Below, in pieces: positions 27,687 through 36,345 of a stretch of 64,000 bases of DNA. The DNA lies in the NCBI GenBank assembly GCA_947454485.1, contig CANGJJ010000001.1:1-64000 (forward strand), read 5' to 3'. Origin of the DNA: Beijerinckiaceae bacterium (GTDB lineage Bacteria > Pseudomonadota > Alphaproteobacteria > Rhizobiales > Beijerinckiaceae). The notes beneath the pieces were generated by a model. The model saw nothing but the letters and a program-made list of their open reading frames with translations, made no database searches and was not told the DNA's origin. Position 1 is the first letter of the stretch. Each line of letters begins with the position of its first letter. A program made the position numbers and the translations under genes.

Positions 27687-28645
27687 GGCACATTTTCCTG
27701 TCTGCCGCGCTGGTTGCTGCCCTGACTGTGCCCGCCTGCGCGCAGGCCGATTATCCCAATCGCGTCGTCAAGATTGTTGTCGCCTCTGCCCCGGGCGGGG
27801 GAACTGATACGGTCGCCCGCGTGCTCGCCAATGAGCTGTCCAAAACCATGGGCCAGAGCTTCATTGTTGAGAACAAGCCCGGTGCGGGCAATGTGCGCGG
27901 CAGCGATGTCGTCGCCAAATCCCCCAATGATGGCTACACGCTATTGATGTCAGCGAGCACGCTCGCAATCAATCACGTCATGCATAAGCAGCTCCCCTAT
28001 GATGTGGCGCGCGATTTTGCCCCGATCACGCAAATGGTGGTCATCCCCAATGTATTGGTCGTGGGGGCCAAAGAGCCCTTCCGTACCACGCAGGAGTTTC
28101 TGGCTGCCGCGCGAGCCAATCCCGGCGGCTTGACCTATGGGTCGGCGGGGCCGGGGACGGCACCTCATATGGCCATGGAACTGTTGCGCCTGCAGGCCAA
28201 TATCGACCTGCTGCATGTGCCCTATACGGGCGTGGCGCCAGCCATCAATGATGTGATGGGTGGTCGGGTGAACAGTATGTTGGTCAACTTCCTCTCCGCC
28301 AAGCCGCAAATTGACGGTGGCACTTTGCGGGCTCTGGCCATGTCGAGCCCCAAGCGCTCGCCCTTCATGCCGGATTTGCCGACCATCTCGGAATCGGGTG
28401 TTCCGGGCTATGAGGCCATCCAGTGGTTTGGATTGCTGGCCCCGGTGGGGACGCCCAAAGCCATTGTCGAGCGCTTGCAGGCCGAGACAGCTCGTATTCT
28501 GCAGACCCCGGTGATGAAAGAGCGCCTCGCTCTGGAGGGTGCTGAGCCGGTTGGCAGCGATCCTGAAGCCTTCGGCGCGCTGATCAAAGCCGAAATGGCC
28601 AAATGGTCCGAGGTGGCCAAAGCCGCTGGCATCAAGCCGGAATGA
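27683..28645 (+). CDS. Bug-family (TTT) solute-binding protein
   Basis: The protein has 320 residues. A signal peptide (FLSAALVAALTVPACAQA) precedes a Bug fold: YPNRVVKIVV, APGGGTDTVARVLA, VENKPGAGNVRGSDVVAKS, and later PFMPDLPTISESG. Such periplasmic receptors bind carboxylates for tripartite tricarboxylate (TctABC) transporters. No TctA or TctB lies nearby. It is translationally coupled to the cupin gene, suggesting that both serve one substrate. Confidence 0.88.
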   Translation: MRHIFLSAALVAALTVPACAQADYPNRVVKIVVASAPGGGTDTVARVLANELSKTMGQSFIVENKPGAGNVRGSDVVAKSPNDGYTLLMSASTLAINHVMHKQLPYDVARDFAPITQMVVIPNVLVVGAKEPFRTTQEFLAAARANPGGLTYGSAGPGTAPHMAMELLRLQANIDLLHVPYTGVAPAINDVMGGRVNSMLVNFLSAKPQIDGGTLRALAMSSPKRSPFMPDLPTISESGVPGYEAIQWFGLLAPVGTPKAIVERLQAETARILQTPVMKERLALEGAEPVGSDPEAFGALIKAEMAKWSEVAKAAGIKPE

Positions 28646-28648
28646 TCA

Positions 28649-28672
28649 AAGGGGGGCTTCGGCCCCTTTCGC
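28649..28672 (+). terminator. Terminator after the Bug-receptor gene
   Basis: A G-rich stem with TTCG tetraloop pairs with GCCCCTTT just after the stop. The gene beyond points the other way. Confidence 0.65.
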
Positions 28673-28674
28673 CT

Positions 28675-29346
28675 CTAGTCCTGCCGCTGATAGGCGATTT
28701 CAGACCCGTCCTTGCCTTTGAAGCGCAGGCCTGCCCAAGCGGCGCGCTCGTCATACCAGGTCTCAAGTTTGGGCGGCCCCTCGATCAGAAAGCGCCGCAC
28801 ATTGATCTTGCGGCCTGAGGCGGTCTCCACATCGCCGGTTCCCAGCGCACTCACCACAGGCTGGGTCAGTTCGCCCGTCTGCATATTGATGAAGGGCACT
28901 TCGATCATGCGGCGATTCCAATGCGTTGCAGGCAGTGCCTGCGCAGGGGCCTCATAAGTACCGCTCTGGGTGGACGTGACCGCGACCGAGCGCCCGGTGC
29001 GATTGGCCTGCACTTTCAGCGCCTTGCCATCGTCATTCGTCTCCGCCGAGATCGAGGTGAAGAGGCCCGCGGTCCAAATCTCTTCCGCCCTGTGCCGATA
29101 GCGATAGAAGGTCACTGGCCCGAAAGTGACAGCCAGATCAATTGCCGTCTCGATGGTCCAGACATCGCCATTGCGGGTGAAGGCCACGCGATGCGTGCCG
29201 ATGTCCTTGCCTTCACGGATCACTTTGAAAGAGAGGCGATTGCCGGGCGGCGCAGGAATAGAGGCCAGCGCAGAGCCTGTCGTGAGACAGGCAGCGGAGC
29301 CGCATAGAAGATGGCGACGCGTGAGAGCGGTGTGAGACAGGCGCAT
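28675..29346 (-). CDS. Exported hypothetical protein, DUF6134-like
   Basis: The protein has 223 residues. The N-terminus RRHLLCGSAACLTTGSALA is a signal peptide with a twin-arginine pair, so Tat or Sec export is likely. The rest is beta-rich with no catalytic motif (FKVIREGKDIGTHRVAF, YRYRHRAEEIW). I associate the pattern with the DUF6134 family of periplasmic proteins of unknown function, but with moderate certainty. It lies between two terminators and is probably transcribed alone. Confidence 0.6.
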   Translation of the reverse strand: MRLSHTALTRRHLLCGSAACLTTGSALASIPAPPGNRLSFKVIREGKDIGTHRVAFTRNGDVWTIETAIDLAVTFGPVTFYRYRHRAEEIWTAGLFTSISAETNDDGKALKVQANRTGRSVAVTSTQSGTYEAPAQALPATHWNRRMIEVPFINMQTGELTQPVVSALGTGDVETASGRKINVRRFLIEGPPKLETWYDERAAWAGLRFKGKDGSEIAYQRQD

Positions 29347-29394
29347 AGGCTTTGTACGAAACGCATGGGCGCTGGATCTTCACAGCCACGTGAG

Positions 29395-29430
29395 GCCAAA
29401 AAAAGGCCCGTCCGAAGACGGGCCTTAATG
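29395..29430 (-). terminator. Terminator of the cyanate operon
   Basis: On the minus strand the stem AAGGCCCGTC/GACGGGCCTT (loop of four) is followed by a run of seven T. It lies directly after the cyanase stop. Confidence 0.88.
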
Positions 29431-29432
29431 TC

Positions 29433-29915
29433 TCAGTCTTCCTTGAAGCCGTAAGCGGGGATGCCCTCTTCATTGCCGTAATATTTATAGGGCAAGAATT
29501 TGCCGCTCATGATGATCTTGACGCGGTCGCCCTTCTCATTGGGCAGGCGCTCCATCACCATGTCGAAGTCAATCGCCGACATAATGCCATCGCCAAATTC
29601 TTCCTCGATCAGCGCCTTCCACGCTGGGCTATTCACCATCACCATTTCAAAGAAGCGATAGATCAACGGATCGGTCGGCGGCATCTGCGTGCCGCGATAG
29701 GGCACTTCATTGAGCATGCGCTTTTCGTTCTCGCTGAGACCAAAGAGCTTGGCAGCCTTGTCGGCCAGCGGCTTGACGAGTTTCATCTGGCCCATCAAAG
29801 CGCCGACGACCAGAACAGGCGACATGCCGCCAATTTCTTCGCAGATATATTTCCACGTCCAACCCTTCTCGCGCTTGATGTCGAGAATCTTTTCGGTCAG
29901 GTCAGCTCTCTTCAT
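29433..29915 (-). CDS. cynS: Cyanate hydratase (cyanase)
   Basis: The protein has 160 residues. The enzyme converts cyanate and bicarbonate to ammonia and CO2 (via carbamate). Residues Arg87, Glu90 and Ser113 align with the catalytic Arg96, Glu99 and Ser122 of E. coli CynS (YRFFEM and GDGIMSAIDF segments). The N-terminal helical domain (KREKGWTWKYICEEIG) is normal. It is the last gene of an array with an Nrt/Cyn-type ABC transporter, which supports cyanate import and detoxification with nitrogen gain. The ABC ATPase stop lies 22 bases upstream. Confidence 0.97.
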   Translation of the reverse strand: MKRADLTEKILDIKREKGWTWKYICEEIGGMSPVLVVGALMGQMKLVKPLADKAAKLFGLSENEKRMLNEVPYRGTQMPPTDPLIYRFFEMVMVNSPAWKALIEEEFGDGIMSAIDFDMVMERLPNEKGDRVKIIMSGKFLPYKYYGNEEGIPAYGFKED

Positions 29916-29937
29916 GGTTCTCTCCTAACTGTGTTGA

Positions 29938-30831
29938 TTAAGCGCTGGCGAGCTGCTCGCGCGGGAAGGGGATGACGGATGTGGGTGCGCCGGGCACGAC
30001 CACAGGCGGACGCTTGCGATCAAAATTGGCCGGAACATCATTTTTGAATGTGCCGCTGCGCGTCACCAGAAAATCGATGAGGTGATTGCGCAACGGATAG
30101 AAGGCATCATGGCGATGCACATCTTCACGCTTGCGGTCGACGGGCAGCGGATTTTGGACAATCTCTGCAATCATCGCCTGCGGACCATTGGTCATCAGCA
30201 CGATCTTGTCGGCAAGATACATGGCTTCATCGACATCATGCGTGATCATGAAGACGGTTTGGCCAGTGCTGCGACAAATGCGGCGCACCTCATCCTGCAA
30301 TGTGCCGCGTGTCAGCGCATCAAGCGCCGAGAAAGGCTCATCCATGAGCAGAATTTTGGGATCAATCGACAGTGCGCGTGCAATACCCACCCGCTGCTTC
30401 ATGCCGCCTGACAATTCTGCGGGCTTGCGATCTGCCGCATGGCCAAGGCCGACGAGCTGAATGGCCCGCATGGCGCGCTCATTGACTTCGCTGCGCGACA
30501 GATCAGGCCAGCGCGACGACACTGCATAAGCAACATTGCCGAGCGCTGTCTTCCACGGCAGCAAAGCATGGCTCTGGAAGATGACAGCGCGATCAAGGCC
30601 GGGGCCGGTGATCTCTTTCTCATCAATCAGAACGACACCTTCATCAGGCTTGTCGAGACCTGAGAGCACATTGAGCACGGTGGATTTGCCGCAACCGGAA
30701 TGACCGATCACGCAGACAAATTCGCCGCGCCCAACGGTCAGCCACAGATCTTCGAAGATCGTTACGCCCTTGCCCTGCGCAGAGGGAAAACGTCGGGCGA
30801 TGCCTTCAATGGAGATAAAGCGGTTTGACAC
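29938..30831 (-). CDS. ABC transporter ATP-binding protein, NrtD/CynD type
   Basis: The protein has 297 residues. Walker A is GHSGCGKST, the signature LSGGMKQRVGIARAL, Walker B ILLMDEPFSALD, and the switch His lies in MITHDVDEA. Sequence flavour and neighbours place it with nitrate/cyanate/bicarbonate importers. It lies between the permease gene (four-base gap) and cyanase. A basic tail of about 40 residues follows the core. Confidence 0.92.
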   Translation of the reverse strand: MSNRFISIEGIARRFPSAQGKGVTIFEDLWLTVGRGEFVCVIGHSGCGKSTVLNVLSGLDKPDEGVVLIDEKEITGPGLDRAVIFQSHALLPWKTALGNVAYAVSSRWPDLSRSEVNERAMRAIQLVGLGHAADRKPAELSGGMKQRVGIARALSIDPKILLMDEPFSALDALTRGTLQDEVRRICRSTGQTVFMITHDVDEAMYLADKIVLMTNGPQAMIAEIVQNPLPVDRKREDVHRHDAFYPLRNHLIDFLVTRSGTFKNDVPANFDRKRPPVVVPGAPTSVIPFPREQLASA

Positions 30832-30835
30832 TGGA

Positions 30836-31678
30836 TTACTCCGGGAAGGTCACAGCACGCGCAGCGCGTGCGAGAAGCTGGTCGAGCAACATGCCCACAA
30901 CACCAATGGTCAAAATCGCGATGATGACATTGGTGATGGAGAGATTGTTCCACTCGTTCCAGACGAAATAGCCAATGCCTGTGCCGCCAACCAGCATTTC
31001 GGCAGCAACGATCACAAGCCATGCGATACCAATAGAGATGCGCATGCCAGTGAAGATGGTCGGCGCTGCTGCTGGCAGAATGACGGTCCAGGCCCGCCTC
31101 CATGCCCCCACTTCAAGCGTCTTGGCGACATTCAGCCATTCTTTACGCACACTCATCACGCCGAAAGCTGTATTCACCAGCATGGGCCAGAGCGAACAAA
31201 TGAAGATGACGAAAATAGCCGAGAGGCTTGAGTCTTTGATCGTGTAGAGCGCCAGCGGCATCCAGGCGAGCGGAGACACGGGCTTCATCACCTGAATGAA
31301 CGGATCAAGCGCGCGGCTCATCAAAGGCGACATGCCGATGAGAAAGCCGAGCGGAATGGCAAAGAGCACCGCTAGTCCATAGCCCGCAGCAACACGGGCC
31401 ATGGAGAAAGCGAGCTGAATGCCAAGCCCTTTGTCATTGGGCCCGCGATCATAGAAAGGATGGGCGAGATGTTCGATGAGCTTCGCGCCGACATCGAGCG
31501 GGCCCGGCATCGCAGACTTGCCCTGCGTTGCCGTTGTGCCCATCAACTTGGCATATTCAGGATCCATCGCAATGCCGGTGCCTGCACCGCGCGTTGCCAT
31601 GTGCCAGACAAGCACAAAGACCACGAAGATGAAGGCTGAGACAACGAAGGCTCGCAAGGAGAGAGATGCTTGCGGCAT
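30836..31678 (-). CDS. ABC transporter permease, NrtB/CynB type
   Basis: The protein has 280 residues and about six membrane helices. The EAA loop is seen as GAWRRAWTVILPAAAPTIFTG in the family-typical place. The N-terminus includes a periplasmic insertion of about 60 residues after the first helix, as in NrtB-like permeases. It lies two bases after the binding-protein gene and four before the ATPase, so the three are one transporter operon. Confidence 0.92.
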   Translation of the reverse strand: MPQASLSLRAFVVSAFIFVVFVLVWHMATRGAGTGIAMDPEYAKLMGTTATQGKSAMPGPLDVGAKLIEHLAHPFYDRGPNDKGLGIQLAFSMARVAAGYGLAVLFAIPLGFLIGMSPLMSRALDPFIQVMKPVSPLAWMPLALYTIKDSSLSAIFVIFICSLWPMLVNTAFGVMSVRKEWLNVAKTLEVGAWRRAWTVILPAAAPTIFTGMRISIGIAWLVIVAAEMLVGGTGIGYFVWNEWNNLSITNVIIAILTIGVVGMLLDQLLARAARAVTFPE

Positions 31679-31680
31679 TC

Positions 31681-33039
31681 TCAGCTCCTCTTCATTGCGA
31701 AGCTGTTGAGATAGTCAGCAGGCTTGGCGGGATCGAATGGCTTGCCCATGACGACAAAGCTCTTGGTCGAGCTTGCAGGCGCTTCAAAACCCGCCTCCTT
31801 CATGATCTTTGCTGTGTCGGTGGCAAGGAACACTTGTTTGGCGATGCCCTGATAATCGATCTCGCCCTTGATCTGACCCCAGCGCTTCATCTGCGTGAGC
31901 ATCCACACAGCAAAGCTCTCATAGGGGAATGGGTCAAAGCTGATACGCGCAGGATCGCGCTTCACACCGCCAAGGCCATCCGCATAAGTGCCGGTCAAGA
32001 CCTGCTCAATGACCGTGAGGGGTGCATTGAGATAATTGGCCGGTGCGATGGCTTCAGCGATCTGCTTGCGGTTCTCGGCCTTCGACGCATAAGCGGTTGC
32101 ATCAAGAATGGCACGCAGCAAAGCCGCATAGCTATTGGGATTCTCATTGATGAAGGCCTTGCTCGCCGAGAACGAGCAGCAGGGATGGCCATCCCAGATC
32201 TCTTTCGAAAGCAGGTGAATAAAGCCAACACCATCGAAGACCGCGCGTTGCACAACATTATCAGGCGCAAGGAAACCGTCGATATTATCTGCGCGCAGAT
32301 TGGCGACCATTTCTGGCGGCGGCACAGAGCGGATCTGCACATCAGTGTCAGGATCAATGCCGTGTTCTGCGAGATAATAGCGCAGCAGATAATTATGCAT
32401 GGAATAGTCGAAGGGCACGGCGAGCTTGAAGCCCTTCCACTGTTTCGGATCGCGCTTGTCCTTATGCTTCATCGCGAGCGTGATGGCCTGACCATTCACA
32501 TTCTCAATAGCAGGCGTCACGAAAGGTTGCGGCGTTGCACCTAGACCGAGCGAAATGGCAATCGGCATGGCAGCCAGCATATGGGCTGCGTCATATTCCT
32601 TGTTGATCGCCTTGTCGCGAATGACGGCCCAGCCGGCCGTCTTCACCACTTCGACATTCAGGCCCTGTTTTTTATAAAAGCCCATCGGCTCGCCCATGAT
32701 GATGGGCGTTGCGCAAGTGATCGGAATGAAGCCGACCTTCAGATCGGTCTTTTCGAGCTTGCCAGTTTGCGCGAAAGCTTCCGTCGCCGCGCCAATGGGA
32801 AAGATAGAGGCAATAGCGGCCGCCAGAGTTGAGGCGCCGACATTTTGGAGAAGCGCGCGGCGATGCAGTGCATTGGGCACAATGGCCTTGAGCACAGCCT
32901 GCTCGACCGTGCGACCATAGAGCTTCATATCATCGGCTGCCGTATCCGCGATGGCGGTGCAAGCACGATCATGCTCGGCCTGCGAGCCATGCGAGCCGCA
33001 AGAACAGCCGGACATCTGGTAGGGACCTGACTTCATCAT
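31681..33039 (-). CDS. CmpA/NrtA-family substrate-binding protein with Cys/His-rich leader
   Basis: The protein has 452 residues. The CmpA/NrtA-type binding fold starts near residue 97 (LKVGFIPITCATPIIMGEP) and matches nitrate, bicarbonate or cyanate receptors in length. A likely Tat-type export signal (HRRALLQNVGASTLAAAIA) lies near residues 59-90. It is preceded by an unusual N-terminal stretch of about 58 residues that includes GCSCGSHGS and AEHDRACTA, a possible metal- or cofactor-binding patch. This extension makes the signal internal, and a downstream start cannot be excluded, although the ATG at 33039 is well placed 17 bases after the DsbA-like gene. It feeds the permease and ATPase genes that follow. 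Confidence 0.85.
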   Translation of the reverse strand: MMKSGPYQMSGCSCGSHGSQAEHDRACTAIADTAADDMKLYGRTVEQAVLKAIVPNALHRRALLQNVGASTLAAAIASIFPIGAATEAFAQTGKLEKTDLKVGFIPITCATPIIMGEPMGFYKKQGLNVEVVKTAGWAVIRDKAINKEYDAAHMLAAMPIAISLGLGATPQPFVTPAIENVNGQAITLAMKHKDKRDPKQWKGFKLAVPFDYSMHNYLLRYYLAEHGIDPDTDVQIRSVPPPEMVANLRADNIDGFLAPDNVVQRAVFDGVGFIHLLSKEIWDGHPCCSFSASKAFINENPNSYAALLRAILDATAYASKAENRKQIAEAIAPANYLNAPLTVIEQVLTGTYADGLGGVKRDPARISFDPFPYESFAVWMLTQMKRWGQIKGEIDYQGIAKQVFLATDTAKIMKEAGFEAPASSTKSFVVMGKPFDPAKPADYLNSFAMKRS

Positions 33040-33055
33040 GCTTGTCTCCTGTTAT

Positions 33056-33658
33056 TCACGCCGCCTTGCGCGCGGTGAGTTCTTCTTCGACAAAATCCAG
33101 TCGGTCCTGACCAAAGAACATGGCAGAACCGACAAAGATGGTGGGTGAGCCAATCACGCCCGCATCAATCGCGTTTTGGGTGTTGGTCTCATAAGCGGCG
33201 GTGACTTCTGCGCTCGCTGCAGCCTGCAGCAGGATTTGCGGATCAAATCCATTCGATGCGGCGATGACGGAAAGAACGCGCTCGCTGGCGATATCTTCAT
33301 TGCGCGCCCAGACGGCGGACAAGAGCGATGCGATGAGGCCAGCAACAGGTTGTCCGGTCATTTGTGCAGCCACAATGCAGCGTGAGGCGAGGGATGTATC
33401 AACCGGCCAGAATTTCGGTGCGACATTCAGCATCAAGCCGCGTCGACGCGCCCAACGCGTCATATCGAGTTGGCGCCAACCCAATCGCGCGGGCGATTGC
33501 TTGGCTGGCGCCGTTGTTTCAACAGCATTGAAGAGGCGCGCAATATCCACCGGCCGATGATCAATCGCCACGCCGTGGCGCGCTGCGAGCCGCACAAGCT
33601 CGCAGAAGCCCAGATAGGCATAGCCAGACATCGGAGAGAAATAATGGACGATGCGCAC
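33056..33658 (-). CDS. DsbA-family / 2-hydroxychromene-2-carboxylate isomerase-like protein
   Basis: The protein has 200 residues from the GTG at 33658, seven bases after the rhodanese stop and preceded by GAGG. The longer frame overlaps that gene and was rejected. The thioredoxin-like fold is recognised from VHYFSPMSGYAYLG at the N-terminus and GVIGSPTIFVGSAMFFGQDRL at the C-terminus, the kappa-GST/HCCA-isomerase arrangement. The CxxC of true DsbA is absent (SPMSGY at that place), as in HCCA isomerases, which use glutathione. A GSH-dependent isomerase or conjugating role on a sulfur compound is therefore possible. Confidence 0.78.
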   Translation of the reverse strand: MRIVHYFSPMSGYAYLGFCELVRLAARHGVAIDHRPVDIARLFNAVETTAPAKQSPARLGWRQLDMTRWARRRGLMLNVAPKFWPVDTSLASRCIVAAQMTGQPVAGLIASLLSAVWARNEDIASERVLSVIAASNGFDPQILLQAAASAEVTAAYETNTQNAIDAGVIGSPTIFVGSAMFFGQDRLDFVEEELTARKAA

Positions 33659-33665
33659 CTTGGCC

Positions 33666-34529
33666 TCACGCTGCCTTGGAGAAAGGCGTGCCGCTTTCAA
33701 TTGGCAGGCCCGCATCGCGCGACCATTCGTTCCACGATCCGAAATACATGCGGACATCTTTGATGCCGGCATTTTTCAGCGCCAGGAATGTGTTGGAAGC
33801 GCGCGCCCCTTTGAAGCAATACAGATAGACCGGCGTGTCGGGCGTTACGCCGACCGTCGCGCATTCTGCGAGGATCTCGTCCTTTGATTTGAAGCGCGGA
33901 CCTTCAGCAGTCGGCTTCATCATGCGATACCATTCAAGCCAACGCGCACCGGGGATACGCCCCTTGCGCGGGCAGAAGTCCTTGCCATAGGGCGACGAAC
34001 TATCGGCGATCCATTCATCAACATCGCGCACATCGACAATCGCGATGGAGCTGTCACCCAAGGCAGACAGCATCATCTTGGCATCGATGAGAATGCCAGC
34101 ACCTGCAGGATCAATCGGGAATGTCTTGGCAACAGGCTTGGAGACTTCACTGCTCAGCGGCAGGCCAGCTGCTGCCCAAGCATCAAGGCCGCCATGCAGC
34201 ACTTTGATATTGGGATAACCGAGTAGGCTGAGGATGTAATAGCCACGGCAGGACTGGCCAAAGCCACTGTTCATCGACTGCTCATAAAGAACAGCCATCT
34301 CTGCGCCAGACAAGCCAGCATCACCAAAGGCCTTGGCAAATTTGCTCTTGAGTTCGGCAATGCCTTCGGGAGTTGATGTCGCCAGATAGGTGAAAATTTC
34401 GTGGATATTCACAGCGCCGGGAATATGGCCGGCGGCATAAGCGTCAGGATTGCGCGTGTCGATAAAAACGACAGCTTCGCTTTGGGAGAGGGCGTCGAGA
34501 TCTTTAGCGCTAATCAGAATGTCACTCAT
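33666..34529 (-). CDS. Tandem-rhodanese sulfurtransferase
   Basis: The protein has 287 residues from the ATG at 34529, with AGGAG upstream. It has two rhodanese modules: the first (VVFIDTRNPDAYAAGHIPGAVN) is followed by a second carrying the active loop CFKGAR, with the catalytic Cys. Enzymes of this layout transfer sulfane sulfur from thiosulfate or 3-mercaptopyruvate to cyanide or other thiophiles. In this operon, beside cyanase and a cyanate-type importer, it may handle thiocyanate-like chemistry. That link is inference. Confidence 0.88.
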   Translation of the reverse strand: MSDILISAKDLDALSQSEAVVFIDTRNPDAYAAGHIPGAVNIHEIFTYLATSTPEGIAELKSKFAKAFGDAGLSGAEMAVLYEQSMNSGFGQSCRGYYILSLLGYPNIKVLHGGLDAWAAAGLPLSSEVSKPVAKTFPIDPAGAGILIDAKMMLSALGDSSIAIVDVRDVDEWIADSSSPYGKDFCPRKGRIPGARWLEWYRMMKPTAEGPRFKSKDEILAECATVGVTPDTPVYLYCFKGARASNTFLALKNAGIKDVRMYFGSWNEWSRDAGLPIESGTPFSKAA

Positions 34530-34566
34530 TCTTTCGCTCCTAAGAAACAAGGGGGGACCACCTCAT

Positions 34567-35664
34567 TCATGCAGGCATTTCTGCCAGCATCTTGCGCAGC
34601 TGCTTCGTGGCGGGCGTGACGATGCCTACGAAATAGGCCTCGCGCATGCGTCGCTGGGCGCGATGGCTCATCATGTAGCCGCGCGCACCGGTGTGCAGCA
34701 TGGTTGCGTGAGCTGCCGCCATGGTCGCATCGCCCGCTTCAAGACGAACAGTGACCACGCGGCGCCAATAGGATTGCGACTCCTCGTAAGGTGTGGCCGC
34801 AAGGGTCCGCACCTCTGTGTCGAGTGTGTCGAGGATCGCGGCAAAATCCTCCGGCTGCTGGGCCGTGAGGTAGGAATTGACGTGACCGAGTTGGCTCTTC
34901 GTACGCTGCATGAGATTGATGCAATCACGAATGATGCCAGTTGCCATGCCGGCCTGTAAAAGAATGAAGCCGGCGCGAATTTTTTTCACAAAGGGCGCGG
35001 CGTCATGCGCCAAAACCAGCGCATCGGGGATGAAGACATCCTTGAATTGCAGGCCATAGGTGCCCGTGCCGTCCATGGCGAGAAAAGCGTCACAGTCCAG
35101 CAGTTTCAGGGCAGGATCGGCGCAATTGGCGACAAACATCATGGTCTGTCCGCCGTCCAGATCGCAGATCGTGCCGAAATAATGATCAGGCCCGAGGTTC
35201 GAAACCCAAGGCAAACTGCCGTTGACGACATATCCGCCCTCAACACGCTTGCCCTTGAGCTTCATCTTCTCGATGCCGAAGAAGCTTTTCATCGGATTCG
35301 ACAGGCCGGTGCCGCCGAGAATTTGCGCAGATGCCGTTTTTGCGAGCAGTTTGCTTTTCAGTACATCATTGTCGGTATTGGCGATGTACCAAACGAGTGC
35401 AGCCTGACACCAGGCCATGAAGCCGCTGGCACCGCAGACCTCCGACACTTCAGCCATTGCATCGATGGAGCGATTGAGATCGGGCTTGCTGATATCGGCA
35501 TGGCCGTTGAAGGCGCCCTGTGCACCAAGGCCGCGCATGAAGTCGGCAGGATAGATCTGTCCCTTATCAATCGCGTCGACGAGGGGCGGCAGCTCTGACT
35601 GCACATAAGTGCGGATGGAGGAGAGAGCATCAATCTGAGGACGTTCGGCGAGCGCGAGAGACAC
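34567..35664 (-). CDS. Acyl-CoA-dehydrogenase-like flavoprotein
   Basis: The protein has 365 residues. The acyl-CoA dehydrogenase fold is seen from the N-terminal helical domain (ALVDAIDKG-type region), the beta-barrel part (GYVVNGSLPWVSN, GLQFKDVFIPDALVL) and the C-terminal helices (ATMLHTGARGYMMSHRAQRRMREAYF). It lacks the clear catalytic Glu context of fatty-acid enzymes and is more like flavin monooxygenases or DszC-type desulfurases. Its place in the cyanate/rhodanese operon suggests oxidation of a sulfur or nitrogen compound; substrate unknown. Confidence 0.75.
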   Translation of the reverse strand: MSLALAERPQIDALSSIRTYVQSELPPLVDAIDKGQIYPADFMRGLGAQGAFNGHADISKPDLNRSIDAMAEVSEVCGASGFMAWCQAALVWYIANTDNDVLKSKLLAKTASAQILGGTGLSNPMKSFFGIEKMKLKGKRVEGGYVVNGSLPWVSNLGPDHYFGTICDLDGGQTMMFVANCADPALKLLDCDAFLAMDGTGTYGLQFKDVFIPDALVLAHDAAPFVKKIRAGFILLQAGMATGIIRDCINLMQRTKSQLGHVNSYLTAQQPEDFAAILDTLDTEVRTLAATPYEESQSYWRRVVTVRLEAGDATMAAAHATMLHTGARGYMMSHRAQRRMREAYFVGIVTPATKQLRKMLAEMPA

Positions 35665-35702
35665 GAAAGCACTCCATGAAGAGAGGTCAGCCCAAGGGAA
35701 AA

Positions 35703-35727
35703 GGCAGCCCGGTTTGCCCGGGCTGCC
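35703..35727 (-). terminator. Terminator-like hairpin between the OsmC and flavoprotein genes
   Basis: On the minus strand the stem GGCAGCCCGG/CCGGGCTGCC is followed by TTTTCCC. It lies after the OsmC stop, so OsmC may be partly separated from the rest of the operon. Confidence 0.65.
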
Positions 35728-35733
35728 AGTTGG

Positions 35734-36303
35734 TCAGAGCGAAACGTCGAGATTGACGGGGCGCGTGAATGTGTTTGCGACGGGCGACCACTTCTTGACG
35801 TGAGTGATGAGCGCCTGAACCTCGGCGGCGGGAATGCCGTCGCATTCCATATCGACCTTCACGCGCACATCGGTGAAGCCGACCGGCTTTTCGCTGACAT
35901 CGCCCGTACCCCACACAGCGGTGATGTTGAGATCGCCTTCGAGCTGCAATTCCAGCTTGCGCACAGTCCAGCCGCGATGAACGGCATTGGCATGAAGGCC
36001 AACGGCGAGGCACGAGCCAAGCGCCGCCAGCGAGGCCTCGGAGGGATTGGGGGCTGTGTCATCGCCCAAGAGGCCCGGGGGCTCGTCCACAATATAGGGC
36101 TCAAGATTGCGGATGTAGTTGAGGTGGCGGAAGCGACCCTCAGCGACCGTCTTGCACTTGAGGGTCTTGATGACCTGCGGATTGGCCTTGCCAGCTTCGA
36201 TCAGCTTCTCAAGACCGCCCTTGTCGATCGGGGTGAGGCAGCCGGTAAGGGCACCAGCTTCAGGGGCGAGGCAGCCAGTCAGGACGACAGTCGAAGTACT
36301 CAT
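35734..36303 (-). CDS. OsmC-family protein
   Basis: The protein has 189 residues. The OsmC/Ohr fold is seen in RFRHLNYIRNLEPYIVDEPPGLLG, NPSEASLAALGSCLAVGLHANAVHRG (the conserved Cys of the family is in GSCLA) and the C-terminal strand. Members act as thiol-dependent peroxidases or as sulfur-relay-linked proteins. It opens the minus-strand array ending with cyanase. A TetR gene is divergent to it, and a palindrome lies between them. A hairpin downstream of its stop may reduce readthrough. Confidence 0.85.
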   Translation of the reverse strand: MSTSTVVLTGCLAPEAGALTGCLTPIDKGGLEKLIEAGKANPQVIKTLKCKTVAEGRFRHLNYIRNLEPYIVDEPPGLLGDDTAPNPSEASLAALGSCLAVGLHANAVHRGWTVRKLELQLEGDLNITAVWGTGDVSEKPVGFTDVRVKVDMECDGIPAAEVQALITHVKKWSPVANTFTRPVNLDVSL

Positions 36304-36345
36304 GGGTGGAAACCTCCGTTGGCAGATTGCGAGATGCCATTGCAG

